The notes beneath the pieces were generated by a model that was not told the origin of the DNA, did no database searches, and worked only from the letters and a program-made list of their open reading frames with translations. The translations under genes and the position numbers were made by a program. From contig JAJDNC010000070.1 in the NCBI GenBank assembly GCA_022340865.1, forward strand, positions 1-64,000: a DNA stretch of 64,000 nt. Reading direction: 5' to 3'. Of the stretch, positions 26,313-35,033 are shown piece after piece (positions within the stretch are counted from its first letter, which is position 1; each line of letters starts with the position of its first letter). This stretch comes from Gemmatimonadota bacterium. Lineage in GTDB: Bacteria > Gemmatimonadota > Gemmatimonadetes > Longimicrobiales > Gaopeijiaceae.

Positions 26313-27068
26313 GTGATCTACGTCTGCATTCCTGCACACAACGAAGCCGCAACGGTCGGGTTGCTCCTGTGGAAGGTACGCAAGGCACTGGGGGAGTTCG
26401 GCCGTGACTACCGGGTGGTGGTCCTGGACGACGCGTCCACGGATGGCACCGACGAGGTGCTCCGACGCTATCGCAGGAGCCTGCCCATCACCTTGCTTCG
26501 CTCGGAGGAGCGTCTGGGCTACGCGCGCTCCGTGGAACGCCTGCTCAGGCATGCGGTGGACGAAGCTCCCTACCCCAAGCGGGACTGCGCCGTGATCCTC
26601 CAGGGTGACTTCACCGAGAGCCCCGACGACGTCGTCGGGCTGGTGAAGGCGGTGGAGGGTGGGGCGGACATCGTCGCCGGGTGCCTGGCGCCCGGTGGTG
26701 TGCGGGCTCCCGTGTCGGTGCGCGTCACACGGGGGCTCGCCCGCGTCGCCCTGGGACGAGCGCTCCGCAAGGCTCCGGTGTCGGATCCCCTGAGCGGGCT
26801 GCGCGCGTACCGGATCATCGTCCTCAAGAAGGCGCTTCGTGACCTTCAAGAGGGCGAGCTCCTGTTCGGGTCGGAGGGGTGGGCCGCCAACGTCGACCTG
26901 CTGCGCGTGCTGGCGCCGCACGCCCGCCGCATCGCCGAGACGCCCCTGCATGTCCGCTACGACCGGCGCGTGCGTCCCTCGCGCTTCCAGGCTCTGCCGA
27001 CCCTGCTGTCCCTGACCCGCCTCCGCGGCTCCACGCGGTGGCCGGCACCCGGCACCGAGGCGGCATGA
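26313..27068 (+). CDS. Glycosyltransferase family 2
   Basis: Predicted 251 aa from a GTG start. It begins MIYVCIPAHNEAATVGLLL and has VVVLDDASTDGTDEVL and a second acidic motif ILQGDFTESP, giving the nucleotide-sugar and metal-binding residues of GT-A enzymes. No membrane helix is evident. The gene lies between the acyltransferase and DUF3108 genes and overlaps the latter by ATGA, so it probably decorates an envelope lipid or polysaccharide. Donor and acceptor unknown. Confidence 0.85.
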   Translation: MIYVCIPAHNEAATVGLLLWKVRKALGEFGRDYRVVVLDDASTDGTDEVLRRYRRSLPITLLRSEERLGYARSVERLLRHAVDEAPYPKRDCAVILQGDFTESPDDVVGLVKAVEGGADIVAGCLAPGGVRAPVSVRVTRGLARVALGRALRKAPVSDPLSGLRAYRIIVLKKALRDLQEGELLFGSEGWAANVDLLRVLAPHARRIAETPLHVRYDRRVRPSRFQALPTLLSLTRLRGSTRWPAPGTEAA

Positions 27069-27952
27069 TTCCCGCCCCCGGAGCCCCGGTGCTGTTCCGG
27101 ATGGGGATCCTGGCGGTCGTCGCCGCGGGCGCGCTTCCCGTGCGCGCGCGGGCCCAGGACTCGGTCGCCTCGAAGTCGGTGGTCATCCCGGTCTATCCGT
27201 CCGCGGCACCCGCTCCCTTCGGACCCGGAGAGCGGCTGACGTACAACGTGAAGATCGGGTGGTTCGGCGTGGGGAAGGCACAGATGACCGTCGAGGGCAT
27301 CGACACCCTCGACGGCCACGTGACCTATCATGCGCGCATGACCATCAAGGGAGGTTTGGGGCCCGCCAGGGTTAACGACGACTCGGAGAGCTGGTTCGAC
27401 ATCACGGACTTCGCGAGCTGGCGCTTCCTCCAGAAGATCCACGAGGTGAACTACCGGAGCTACCGTGACTACCGGATGCACCCCGACCTGGGTATGTGGG
27501 ACCGGGCCGACAACGACGAGTCCGGGCCCCTCGCCTCTCTGCTGCCTCTGGACGACATCTCGTTCGTCTACTTCCTGCGCACCCTCCCCATGGAGGTGGG
27601 CAAGACGTACACGTACAACAGGTACTTCAAGGCGGACGGCAATCCGGTGATCGTGAAGGTGGTGCGCCGCGCCGTGCGCAAGGAGGACTCCGGGACATAC
27701 CAGACCGTCGTCGTGAAGCCGGTCATCCAGACCCGTGGGCTCTTCTCGGAGGGCGGCAAGGCGGAGCTCTACTTCACCGACGACGACCGGCGCATCCTGG
27801 TCTACCTGAAGAGCGACCTCAAGGGCTTTCCGGGGTCCCTGACCCTGCACCTCGCTTCGATCCACGAGGGGCTGCCCCTCAACCCGGCTTCTCGGGCGGC
27901 GGCACTGGCGCGCCGGGACAGCATGCAGGCCGACACGGCGCGGTCGCGGTGA
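27065..27952 (+). CDS. DUF3108 exported protein
   Basis: Predicted 295 aa. The ATG overlaps the GT2 stop and precedes a signal peptide (MGILAVVAAGALPVRARAQ). The mature part has the DUF3108 pattern PGERLTYNVKIGWFGVGKAQ, then SWFDITDFASWRFLQKIHE and a late DDDRRILVYLKSDLKGFPG. The fold is a beta-rich periplasmic barrel of unknown function, frequently encoded near LPS or lipoprotein biogenesis genes, as here. Confidence 0.83.
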   Translation: MIPAPGAPVLFRMGILAVVAAGALPVRARAQDSVASKSVVIPVYPSAAPAPFGPGERLTYNVKIGWFGVGKAQMTVEGIDTLDGHVTYHARMTIKGGLGPARVNDDSESWFDITDFASWRFLQKIHEVNYRSYRDYRMHPDLGMWDRADNDESGPLASLLPLDDISFVYFLRTLPMEVGKTYTYNRYFKADGNPVIVKVVRRAVRKEDSGTYQTVVVKPVIQTRGLFSEGGKAELYFTDDDRRILVYLKSDLKGFPGSLTLHLASIHEGLPLNPASRAAALARRDSMQADTARSR

Positions 27953-28485
27953 ACCTGCGGCGCCTCCGTCTGCGGGCGGTGTGGCTGCTGATCCTCCCCT
28001 TTCTCTGGCTCTGTCGGCCGACGCTGCCGCTGCTCGTCGTCGGCTTGGCGTTGGGCGCCCTCGGGCTCCTGGTGCGGGGGTGGGCGGCCGGCACGATCCA
28101 CAAGGAGCGGGAGCTCACCACTACGGGGCCCTACGCGCACACCCGGAACCCGCTCTATCTCGGGAGCTTTCTCCTGGGGCTCGGCGTGACGCTGGCCGGC
28201 GGGCAGTGGTGGTGGCCCCTCCTCTTCCTGTCCTTCTATGCGGCGGTGTACGGACGGACCATGGTGGGTGAGGCCGCGCTTCTCACCGAGCTCTTCGGCG
28301 AGCGGTACAGGCTCTACGCCGCCAACGTGCCGTCCGTGCTGCCGCGACTGACGCCTTGGCGGGCGCCGGACGTCGAGGGCGGGGGCTTCACCTTCGCTCA
28401 GTACCGCCGGAATCGTGAGTGGGAGGCCCTCCTGGGCGCGGTGGCCGGCTTCGGGTTCCTCGCGGCTAAGCTGCTGCTGCAGTAG
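27949..28485 (+). CDS. Isoprenylcysteine methyltransferase-like membrane protein
   Basis: Predicted 178 aa from a GTG overlapping the DUF3108 stop. Several membrane helices flank the motif LTTTGPYAHTRNPLYLGSF, the SAM-binding signature of ICMT/PEMT-type integral membrane methyltransferases, followed by the GERYRLYAANVP stretch. Bacterial relatives methylate lipids or small molecules at the membrane; the substrate is unknown. It is the last gene of the envelope operon that starts with the PorX-like gene. Confidence 0.8.
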   Translation: MNLRRLRLRAVWLLILPFLWLCRPTLPLLVVGLALGALGLLVRGWAAGTIHKERELTTTGPYAHTRNPLYLGSFLLGLGVTLAGGQWWWPLLFLSFYAAVYGRTMVGEAALLTELFGERYRLYAANVPSVLPRLTPWRAPDVEGGGFTFAQYRRNREWEALLGAVAGFGFLAAKLLLQ

Positions 28486-28630
28486 CAGGTCCGACACCCC
28501 CCTGAGGCGAGATGTCGGGCTCCCGACGCTCGCAGCGCCCGCGCTCGCCACCGCATGGCGAGCCCCACCCTGTCGCGCGGACCCGTCCCATCCGATCTTC
28601 CCCGTGAAGAGCCGGTCCTCGACACTCGTA

Positions 28631-29347
28631 ATGTCCGGTCAGATGGTCGCCTTCTACGTCTTTTCACTGGTTCTGGGCGGTGGCTTCCTGGCGCTGTCCC
28701 TTCTCGGAGACCTCTTCGGGGGTCACGACGTTTCCCTCTCCACCGACACGAACCTCGACGCCGACGTGGGCTTTGACGCCCAGCTGGAGACCGACGTCGG
28801 GCACTTCGAGGCGGACGCCGGGGGCGTGGACACGGACTTGGGTCAGGGAGACATCGGTGCCGTACACGCCGACGCGGACGTTGCCGGGAGCGGTGGGGAC
28901 CTCCACACCTCGCACGTCGCGTCGAAGGTGTTCTCCATCCGTACCGTCATCTATTCCCTGTTCGGCTTCGGTGCGGTGGGTACGCTCCTCACCTACGTGT
29001 TCCACTCCGCCTCCACCGGAGCAACCGCGGCTTTCGCCGTCGTGGGCGGCCTGCTCTCGGGCACGCTGGTGAACGCCGCCTTCGGGTGGGTCAGGCACTC
29101 CGAGTCCGGCGCCCTGGAGAGCGAGGTGACGTATTCCGGACAGCCGGGTCGGGTGACACTCCCGCTCGTCGGCACGGCCGGGAAGGTCGTGGTGTCGCAC
29201 GCGGGCAGGGAGGTGGAGCTCCGGGCCCTGCCGCACCCCACGGCCCTGGAGCAGGGAGATCCCACTTCGTGGAAAACGATCGTCGTCGTGGAGATGAAGG
29301 AGGGCGTCGCGCTGGTGGCGCCCGCACCCAAGGAGCTGCTCGGCTGA
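28631..29347 (+). CDS. NfeD-like membrane protein paired with flotillin
   Basis: Predicted 238 aa. An N-terminal helix is followed by an Asp-rich, repeat-like segment (residues ~33-85, with DADVGFDAQLETDVG and DADVAG). Two more helices and a C-terminal OB-fold-like beta domain (SGQPGRVTLPLVGTAGKVVV) follow. NfeD-type proteins partner flotillins in membrane microdomains, and a flotillin gene follows after 87 bases. The acidic segment could bind calcium, but this is a guess. Confidence 0.7.
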   Translation: MSGQMVAFYVFSLVLGGGFLALSLLGDLFGGHDVSLSTDTNLDADVGFDAQLETDVGHFEADAGGVDTDLGQGDIGAVHADADVAGSGGDLHTSHVASKVFSIRTVIYSLFGFGAVGTLLTYVFHSASTGATAAFAVVGGLLSGTLVNAAFGWVRHSESGALESEVTYSGQPGRVTLPLVGTAGKVVVSHAGREVELRALPHPTALEQGDPTSWKTIVVVEMKEGVALVAPAPKELLG

Positions 29348-29434
29348 TGGCGGCCGGGTGGACGAAGTCGTCGACTCCCGGCCCGGGGAGGGAGATCCCG
29401 GGAGGGACACAATCGCAAGGACCTGGAGACTCCC

Positions 29435-30763
29435 ATGTCGCCTGAATTCAGCCAAGGTGCGTTCGCCCTCGCCGTGGCGATCCTCTTCGTCGTGGTGGTG
29501 GCGGTGATGACCATCCGGTCCCTCATGGTCATCGTGCCGCCCAACCGGGCCGCGGTGCTCACCGGAAGGGAGCGGAAGCTCATCTCCGGCGAACGTATCG
29601 GATACCGCTCGGTCATCGGTGGACGGACGCTGCGCGTCCCCATCATCGAGACGGTGCAGCACATCTCGCTGGAGACATTCCCCGTGGAGATCAGCGTGGC
29701 CAACGCGTTCTCCAAGGGGAACATCCCCCTGAACATCGAAGCCATCGCGGCCGTGAAGATCGCGTCCCAGCCGGAGACGGTCTTCAACAACGCCGTGGAG
29801 CGGCTCCTCGGGAAGACGGAGGAGGAGATCTGGGCCCTGGCCAAGGACACCCTCATGGGTAACCTGCGGGGCGTGCTGGCCACCCTCACCCCCGAGGAGG
29901 TGAACGAGGACCGGCTTGGCTTCGCCAAGGCGCTCGCCGAGGACGCCGGCGAGGACCTGGCGGCGCTTGGCTTCCATCTGGACGTGCTGAAGATCCAGAA
30001 CGTCGGTGACGAGCGCGGCTATCTGGAGGCCATCGGTCGCAAGCGCGCCGCCGAAGCCGTCCGCGACGCGGAGATCGCCGAGGCGGACGCGACGGCCGAG
30101 ACGCGCCAGCGTCAGGCCAACGCCCGTCAGGTCGCCGAGATCAAGGAGGCCGACGCGGCCGTGCAGATCGCCGAGGCGCAGAACAAGCTCCGCGTGCGCA
30201 AGGCGGAGCTCGACCGCGAAGCCCAGATCGTCGAGCGCACCGCCCAGGTGAAGGCTCAGGAGGCCGAGGTTGAGGCCCAGAAGGCGCTGGAGAGCCGGCG
30301 GGTGGAGCGCGAGAAGCTCCGCCTGCAGGCCGACGTGGTGGCACCCGCCAACGCCGAGCTCGACGCCGCCAAGGCCCGCGCCGAAGGCGACGCCGCGCCC
30401 ATCCGCGAGAAGGGGCGCGCCACAGCCCAGGTCCTCCAGATGCTCTACGACCAGGTGAAGGCGGGCGGCGAGCAGGCTTACGCGGTCTTCCTCGCCGAGA
30501 AGCTCCCCGACCTGTTGGCCACCTCCGTGGGCGCGGTGCGGGGCGTGGACATCGACAAGGTGGTGGTCATCGACAGCGGTGGCGGCACCGGGGTGAGCAA
30601 CGCCGTGAACCAGCGGGTACAGGGCGCCCTGGGCACCGTGGAGGCCATCTCCTCGGCGGTGGGCGTGGACATCTCCTCGGTGCTCCAGGGCGCGGTGGCG
30701 AAGCTGGCGCCGCCTCCGCAGGAGCAGGAGCAGGAGCAGGAGAAGGAGAAGGAAGAGGAGTAG
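29435..30763 (+). CDS. Flotillin-like band-7/SPFH protein
   Basis: Predicted 442 aa. One N-terminal membrane helix (ALAVAILFVVVVAVMTI) precedes an SPFH domain with PPNRAAVLTGRE and TFPVEISVANAFSKGNIPL. A long Ala/Glu-rich coiled coil with EAEVEAQKALESRRVEREK follows, then a C-terminal Glu-rich tail (QEQEQEQEKEKEEE). This matches flotillin/YuaG scaffolds that organise membrane microdomains. It pairs with the preceding NfeD-like gene. Confidence 0.9.
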   Translation: MSPEFSQGAFALAVAILFVVVVAVMTIRSLMVIVPPNRAAVLTGRERKLISGERIGYRSVIGGRTLRVPIIETVQHISLETFPVEISVANAFSKGNIPLNIEAIAAVKIASQPETVFNNAVERLLGKTEEEIWALAKDTLMGNLRGVLATLTPEEVNEDRLGFAKALAEDAGEDLAALGFHLDVLKIQNVGDERGYLEAIGRKRAAEAVRDAEIAEADATAETRQRQANARQVAEIKEADAAVQIAEAQNKLRVRKAELDREAQIVERTAQVKAQEAEVEAQKALESRRVEREKLRLQADVVAPANAELDAAKARAEGDAAPIREKGRATAQVLQMLYDQVKAGGEQAYAVFLAEKLPDLLATSVGAVRGVDIDKVVVIDSGGGTGVSNAVNQRVQGALGTVEAISSAVGVDISSVLQGAVAKLAPPPQEQEQEQEKEKEEE

Positions 30764-30778
30764 GAAGGGAGGCCGGGG

Positions 30779-30805
30779 GCGGGGACCGCTGTCCGGGGTC
30801 CCCGC
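30779..30805 (+). terminator. GC hairpin after flotillin gene
   Basis: GCGGGGACC pairs with GGTCCCCGC around a nine-base loop, 16 bases after the flotillin stop. There is no T-tract. It lies between convergent genes and plausibly ends both transcripts. Confidence 0.45.
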
Positions 30806-30850
30806 TCCCCGTCACGCCCGTTGCGCCACTTGGTGTGCGTCCGGGTCCTA

Positions 30851-31441
30851 CTACATGCCCCCGCGACGCGCCGTGGGCGGCAGCATCCCGTTCAACCGCA
30901 GGTACATCGCGAGCTGGCCGTAGTGGTCAGCCCAGTCCGCGGCGGCACCGACGGCCACGGTGGCCCGGCTCACGTCCCGACCCCCGAAGTACTTGACCAT
31001 GCTGCCGAGCTGCGCGTCGGTGGTACCCGCCAGCACCTTGGTGCAGTACGCATAGGAGGCCTTCACCGCAGCCACGAGCTGATCCTTGGAGGCGGAGCCG
31101 TCGGGGACCTTGGCGGTGGGCGCCGCCATGCCGGAGAGCTTCGCGCAAAAGAAGTTGTTCGAGTTGGCGACGTGGCTCACGATCTCGCCGAACGTACGCT
31201 GCTGCTTCGTGGGCTTGAAGGAGTATTTGGCGGCGGGCATCTCCTGGGCGGCCGCCACGATGTTGCGCTCGGATCGGCCGAGGCTGCTGCGGACGGCGTC
31301 CATCACGGGGCTCCCGTGGGACATGGATGCCTTCGCGTGGGACATGGGCTTGTTCGCACCGGACATCTGGGCCGAGAGTACCCCAGTACAGCCCAGGGAC
31401 AAGAGAGCCGCCAGCACGGCGGCGTGAGGGATGCGGTTCAT
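30851..31441 (-). CDS. Exported DinB-family protein
   Basis: Predicted 196 aa. The ATG at 31441 opens a signal-like segment ending VLSAQ. The body is a DinB-like four-helix bundle: IVSHVANSNNFFCAKLSG in the position of the first metal His and WADHYGQLAMYLRLNGMLPP carrying the second conserved His region. DinB proteins are metal-binding enzymes of the bacillithiol/mycothiol transferase superfamily; an exported form is common in Gemmatimonadota- and Acidobacteria-like genomes. Activity unknown. Confidence 0.78.
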   Translation of the reverse strand: MNRIPHAAVLAALLSLGCTGVLSAQMSGANKPMSHAKASMSHGSPVMDAVRSSLGRSERNIVAAAQEMPAAKYSFKPTKQQRTFGEIVSHVANSNNFFCAKLSGMAAPTAKVPDGSASKDQLVAAVKASYAYCTKVLAGTTDAQLGSMVKYFGGRDVSRATVAVGAAADWADHYGQLAMYLRLNGMLPPTARRGGM

Positions 31442-31678
31442 GGCAGGACTCCTGTGGGAGGGTTCGCGTGCGGCGCGACGGCGACAGGAGTAGATCGAGC
31501 GGCGCCCGCAACCGCCGCGACGCATCGAGCGCTGAACCGTAGCGCAGCGGCGCGCGATGCACCAGGTCGTGACCCGCGTGAAGGCGCATCAGCAGGGTCG
31601 GTGAAGACCGGGATCGTCCACCTTCCGAAAGGGTGACGGCAGCGCGTGCGGCACCTCGCGGGTCGGTGCATCCTTCAC

Positions 31679-32737
31679 CTACCGTACGTAGCGCTCCATG
31701 GCCAGCGATACCTTCTCCAGCACGTCGGGCACGCTGATTCGTTTCATGCCGTCCCTGTACGCGTGCTTCAGGGGGTATTCCTCGCCCGGGTACGCCGCAT
31801 ACCCGTCCACCACCAGGTCCTGGTAGGCCCGATACGGGCCGGTGCGCTTCGGGTTCGTGTAGCCGAACAGGCCGACGACGGGCGTGCCGAGGGCTCGGCT
31901 GATGTGCAGCGGGCCGGTGTCCGGGCTCAGCGTGAGCGCCGAGCCCTCCAGGATCCACACCAGCTTGCGCAGATCGTCGCCCAGGGCGTCCACGACGCTG
32001 GCCGAGGTCTCCGCCAGGACCTCGTCCGCCATGCGCCGCTCGATGGCCGAGGGGCCGCCGACCAGCACCGGGCGGAGTCCATGGCTGCGCTCCAGCTCCT
32101 CCAGCACCCGTGCGTACCCCTGCGCCGTCCAGTTCTTGGCGGGCTTGCTCGTGGCGACCACCACCGCGCACGCCGGCGCGTCCAGCTCGGCAAGGAACGC
32201 CGCCTGCGCCTCCCGCTCGGCGTCGCTGAGGCGGATGTCCCAGGTCACCGGCTCCGGATCGACGCCCAGGTGGCGAACGAACTCGAAGTACTGGTCCTGA
32301 ACGTGCTGGGGCTCGTGAGAGGGAATGCGTCCGTCGGTGAAGAGCCACTGCATGTCCCGGGCGCGCGTGCGGTCGAAGCCCAACTTGACCGTGGCCGGCG
32401 TCAACGCGGTGATCAGCCCGGCCTTGAAGTAGACCTGGAGGCCCAGGACGAGGTCGAAGTGGCGCTCCCGGACGTCCGTAGCGAAATCGGAGAAACCCAT
32501 CCACCCGGAGATCCCACGGCGTCGGCGAAAGACGATGAAGTCGTCGACGGCCGGGTGGTCCTTCACCAGGAGATGGGGCACGGGCTGGATCACCCAGGTT
32601 ATCCGCGTCTCCGGCCATGCCCGCTTCAGGGCATTGGCCACCGGGAGCACGTGCACCGCGTCGCCGATGGCCGAGAGCATGACGATGCACACCTCCCGGG
32701 GAGGCGCGCCCGCCCAGCCCCGCGCGGACAACGTCAC
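31679..32737 (-). CDS. Glycosyltransferase family 9 (heptosyltransferase-like)
   Basis: Predicted 352 aa from a GTG start. It has the GT9 N-terminal motif CIVMLSAIGDAVHVLPVANA, ATSKPAKNWTAQGYARV in the nucleotide-sugar domain and the C-terminal LSPDTGPLHISRALGTPVVG. GT9 enzymes add ADP-heptose to the LPS inner core in the cytoplasm. It is the last gene of an operon with a Kdo-kinase-like gene and a second GT9, seven bases downstream of the kinase. Confidence 0.88.
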   Translation of the reverse strand: MTLSARGWAGAPPREVCIVMLSAIGDAVHVLPVANALKRAWPETRITWVIQPVPHLLVKDHPAVDDFIVFRRRRGISGWMGFSDFATDVRERHFDLVLGLQVYFKAGLITALTPATVKLGFDRTRARDMQWLFTDGRIPSHEPQHVQDQYFEFVRHLGVDPEPVTWDIRLSDAEREAQAAFLAELDAPACAVVVATSKPAKNWTAQGYARVLEELERSHGLRPVLVGGPSAIERRMADEVLAETSASVVDALGDDLRKLVWILEGSALTLSPDTGPLHISRALGTPVVGLFGYTNPKRTGPYRAYQDLVVDGYAAYPGEEYPLKHAYRDGMKRISVPDVLEKVSLAMERYVR

Positions 32738-32744
32738 CCGAGTC

Positions 32745-33533
32745 TCACTTCCGGCTCGCGCCCTTCTCGGAGAACCCGGAGCGCAGCGCCGACCACGCGT
32801 CCCGCGTGAGCTTCCTTCCCGTGCGGTCCTCGAACTTCCGCAGCGACCGCTCGAGGCGGTGACGCATGGAGAAGGTGGGCACCGGCACCCCCGGGTCGCG
32901 TGCGCAGCATCTGTCGAGATCGATGAGGTGGGCGCACAGGCCGGTGCCGGTTCCGGCGACCAGGAGGTTCTTCGCGTTCAGGTCGGCGTGGAGGATCCCC
33001 GCGCGCTCCAGCCGACGGACCAGCGCTCCCACGGTGAAGAGGGCGACTTCGGCCGGCACCTCGAGGGTGTTGCTTCCCCACAGCACCTCGGCGAGGTCGG
33101 TGGCGTCGGGAATCTGCTCCGTCGCCAGGTCCGCGCGGTACCAGACGCCGGCACCGTAGACGGCGCCCGCAACCACCGCGGGGGTGGGGACCCCCCGGGC
33201 GCGTGCGAAGTGGGCCGCCAGGAGCTCCCGCAGCGGCCGCGGCCGTCCCACGGCGAGGTACCGGTCGCCCAGGAGCGGCGAGGCCAGAGCGCCGCCGCGG
33301 TAGTAGTGACGCACCACCCAGCGCTCCCGCTGGTCGGGACCGGGAGCCGGCGCGGGCACGGAGAACACCTCGCCCCGCCCCGCCAGGGAGGTGCCGGAGC
33401 TCCGGCCCGCTGCCCAGCGGTGAAGGGTCGCTCCCGACTCGATCACGTCGCGGAGCCACGACGTTGCCCCCCGGACGGCGAAGGCGTGAACCCTGCCGAT
33501 CTGGACTTCGTCGTATCCTTCGGGGAGGCTCAG
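32745..33533 (-). CDS. Kdo/heptose kinase-like (WaaP/KdkA family) LPS core kinase
   Basis: The kinase signature GILHADLNAKNLLV followed by LIDLDRC marks a protein-kinase-like LPS core kinase. The longest ATG/GTG/TTG-started reading begins at GTG 33446 (233 aa), but 29 in-frame codons upstream encode SLPEGYDEVQIGRVHAFAV, which resembles the normal family N-terminus. A CTG at 33533 overlaps the upstream GT9 stop as CTGA, mirroring the ATGA/GTGA overlaps common in this genome, so I place the start there (262 aa). It should phosphorylate an inner-core sugar, stabilising LPS. Confidence 0.75.
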   Translation of the reverse strand: MSLPEGYDEVQIGRVHAFAVRGATSWLRDVIESGATLHRWAAGRSSGTSLAGRGEVFSVPAPAPGPDQRERWVVRHYYRGGALASPLLGDRYLAVGRPRPLRELLAAHFARARGVPTPAVVAGAVYGAGVWYRADLATEQIPDATDLAEVLWGSNTLEVPAEVALFTVGALVRRLERAGILHADLNAKNLLVAGTGTGLCAHLIDLDRCCARDPGVPVPTFSMRHRLERSLRKFEDRTGRKLTRDAWSALRSGFSEKGASRK

Positions 33534-34609
33534 GGATATCGCGATCGGGCCACCTCCACCTTCGCAAGGACGTCGTCCACGGTGATCCTGTCCATCCGAT
33601 CGTCCTTAGGAAGATACGCGGAAGCGTCGCGCGCGTCGCCGGGTTCGGTATAGCGGTCCACCACGAGGTCCGTGTAGCGCCGCCAGGGCCCCACCCGCCA
33701 CGGGTTGGTGTGGGCGAAGAGGCCGATGACCGGCACGTCCAGCGCGTGCGCGATGTGCAGGGGTCCGGTATCCGGCGCGACCACCAGACGGGAGCCGGCC
33801 ACGAGCCACATGAGCCGCCGGACGGAGTCGCCCAGGCAGTCCACGGGTCGGCTCGAGGCCAGCCGGAGGACGACGTCGGCGGCGCGCCTCTCGCGCCGGG
33901 AAGGGCCTCCCAGGAGGAGGACTCCGAGACCGAAGTCCGACGCCAGGGCGTCGGCCAGACGCGCGTACCGCTCCGGCGGCCAGTCCTTCTTGGGGTTGGC
34001 GGATCCCACCACCAGGGAGACCACCGGGCGACCTCGATACCCGCCGAAGAACGCGTCCCGCTCGGCGGTCTCCTGCGGAGAGAAGGTGACGTCCCACCGC
34101 ACCGGTGCGTCCCGAGGCACGCCGAGCGCCCACCGGAAGTCCAGGAAGAGGTCCTGGCTGTGCTTCCAGGGGCCCTCCCGGAGGACGTGGGTGTGGAAGA
34201 AGCGGACTCCGTCGCGCGTCTTCGAAGGGGGAAGGCCCACCCGCACGGGCGCGCCCGAGAACAGGGTGGGCCACACCGACTTGAAGTACCGCTGCACGTT
34301 CAGGGTGAGCTGGGCGCGGTCGTCGGCCATGGCGGCGTGCAGGGCGCGGACCCCGCGCAGGCCCGAGCGGCTGTCGAACACCACAATCCGGTCCACCGCC
34401 GGGTGGTGGGCGAGGACCTGAGCGGGCGCGGCCTCGGCCACCCACGTCACTTCGACGTCCGGATCCAGGTCCTTGAGGTCCAGCGCCAGGGGAAGGCCGT
34501 GCACCACGTCGCCGATTCCCGAGAGGAGCACGATGCACACCCGCCGTTGCGGGCCGGCGGGCAGGAGGATCGGGCCCTCGGGAGAGACCACGCGCGGCCG
34601 CAGGCTCAC
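33530..34609 (-). CDS. Second glycosyltransferase family 9 (heptosyltransferase-like)
   Basis: Predicted 359 aa. It has CIVLLSGIGDVVHGLPLALD, VVGSANPKKDWPPERYARL and VVAPDTGPLHIAHALDVPVIG, the same GT9 signatures as the gene two positions downstream; the two are clearly paralogous. A duplicate pair around a core kinase suggests sequential heptose additions to LPS inner core. Its stop overlaps the proposed kinase start. Confidence 0.88.
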   Translation of the reverse strand: MSLRPRVVSPEGPILLPAGPQRRVCIVLLSGIGDVVHGLPLALDLKDLDPDVEVTWVAEAAPAQVLAHHPAVDRIVVFDSRSGLRGVRALHAAMADDRAQLTLNVQRYFKSVWPTLFSGAPVRVGLPPSKTRDGVRFFHTHVLREGPWKHSQDLFLDFRWALGVPRDAPVRWDVTFSPQETAERDAFFGGYRGRPVVSLVVGSANPKKDWPPERYARLADALASDFGLGVLLLGGPSRRERRAADVVLRLASSRPVDCLGDSVRRLMWLVAGSRLVVAPDTGPLHIAHALDVPVIGLFAHTNPWRVGPWRRYTDLVVDRYTEPGDARDASAYLPKDDRMDRITVDDVLAKVEVARSRYP

Positions 34610-34614
34610 CGGTC

Positions 34615-35028
34615 TCAGCTCCCCATGGACGCCTCGCCCGTCTCCATGAGGTTCAGGGTCGGGCCGGCGAACGTCTCTCCTTTGATCCGGATCATGAGCC
34701 GGTACGGCCCCGGGTGCGGAAAGACGGTCTCCTCGATGGGCATGATCAGGAACGTGCGCGGCGGGGCGAGGTCACCGGGGCTGCGCCCCACGTCCGTGTG
34801 TCCGTCCACCGTGAACGAGGGTTGGTCACCTCCTCCGTCCAGGTCCAGCCGGAAGCGGTACCGGCCCTGGTCCTCCGGGTCCCACTCCACCACCAGGACC
34901 AGGACCATGTGGTCCTGCTGGGCCGGGAAGCCCGGAGCGGCGCGGTCGAAGAAGATCCCGTGGATATGGAGCTTGCCCGCCTCGTCGAGGTGGGCCTCCT
35001 CGCAGAAGTGGGCGGTCAGGATACGCAT
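34615..35028 (-). CDS. Conserved hypothetical protein, DUF6941-like
   Basis: Predicted 137 aa from ATG 35028. The sequence begins RILTAHFCEEAHLDEAGKLH and later has FTVDGHTDVGR and YRLMIRIKGETFAGPTLNL. Small, single-domain, probably a beta sandwich (family remembered as DUF6941, not certain), with no signal peptide. It sits five bases from both neighbours' ends and starts, between hydantoinase B and a GT9 gene, but its role is unknown. Confidence 0.6.
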   Translation of the reverse strand: MRILTAHFCEEAHLDEAGKLHIHGIFFDRAAPGFPAQQDHMVLVLVVEWDPEDQGRYRFRLDLDGGGDQPSFTVDGHTDVGRSPGDLAPPRTFLIMPIEETVFPHPGPYRLMIRIKGETFAGPTLNLMETGEASMGS

Positions 35029-35033
35029 GGCTC

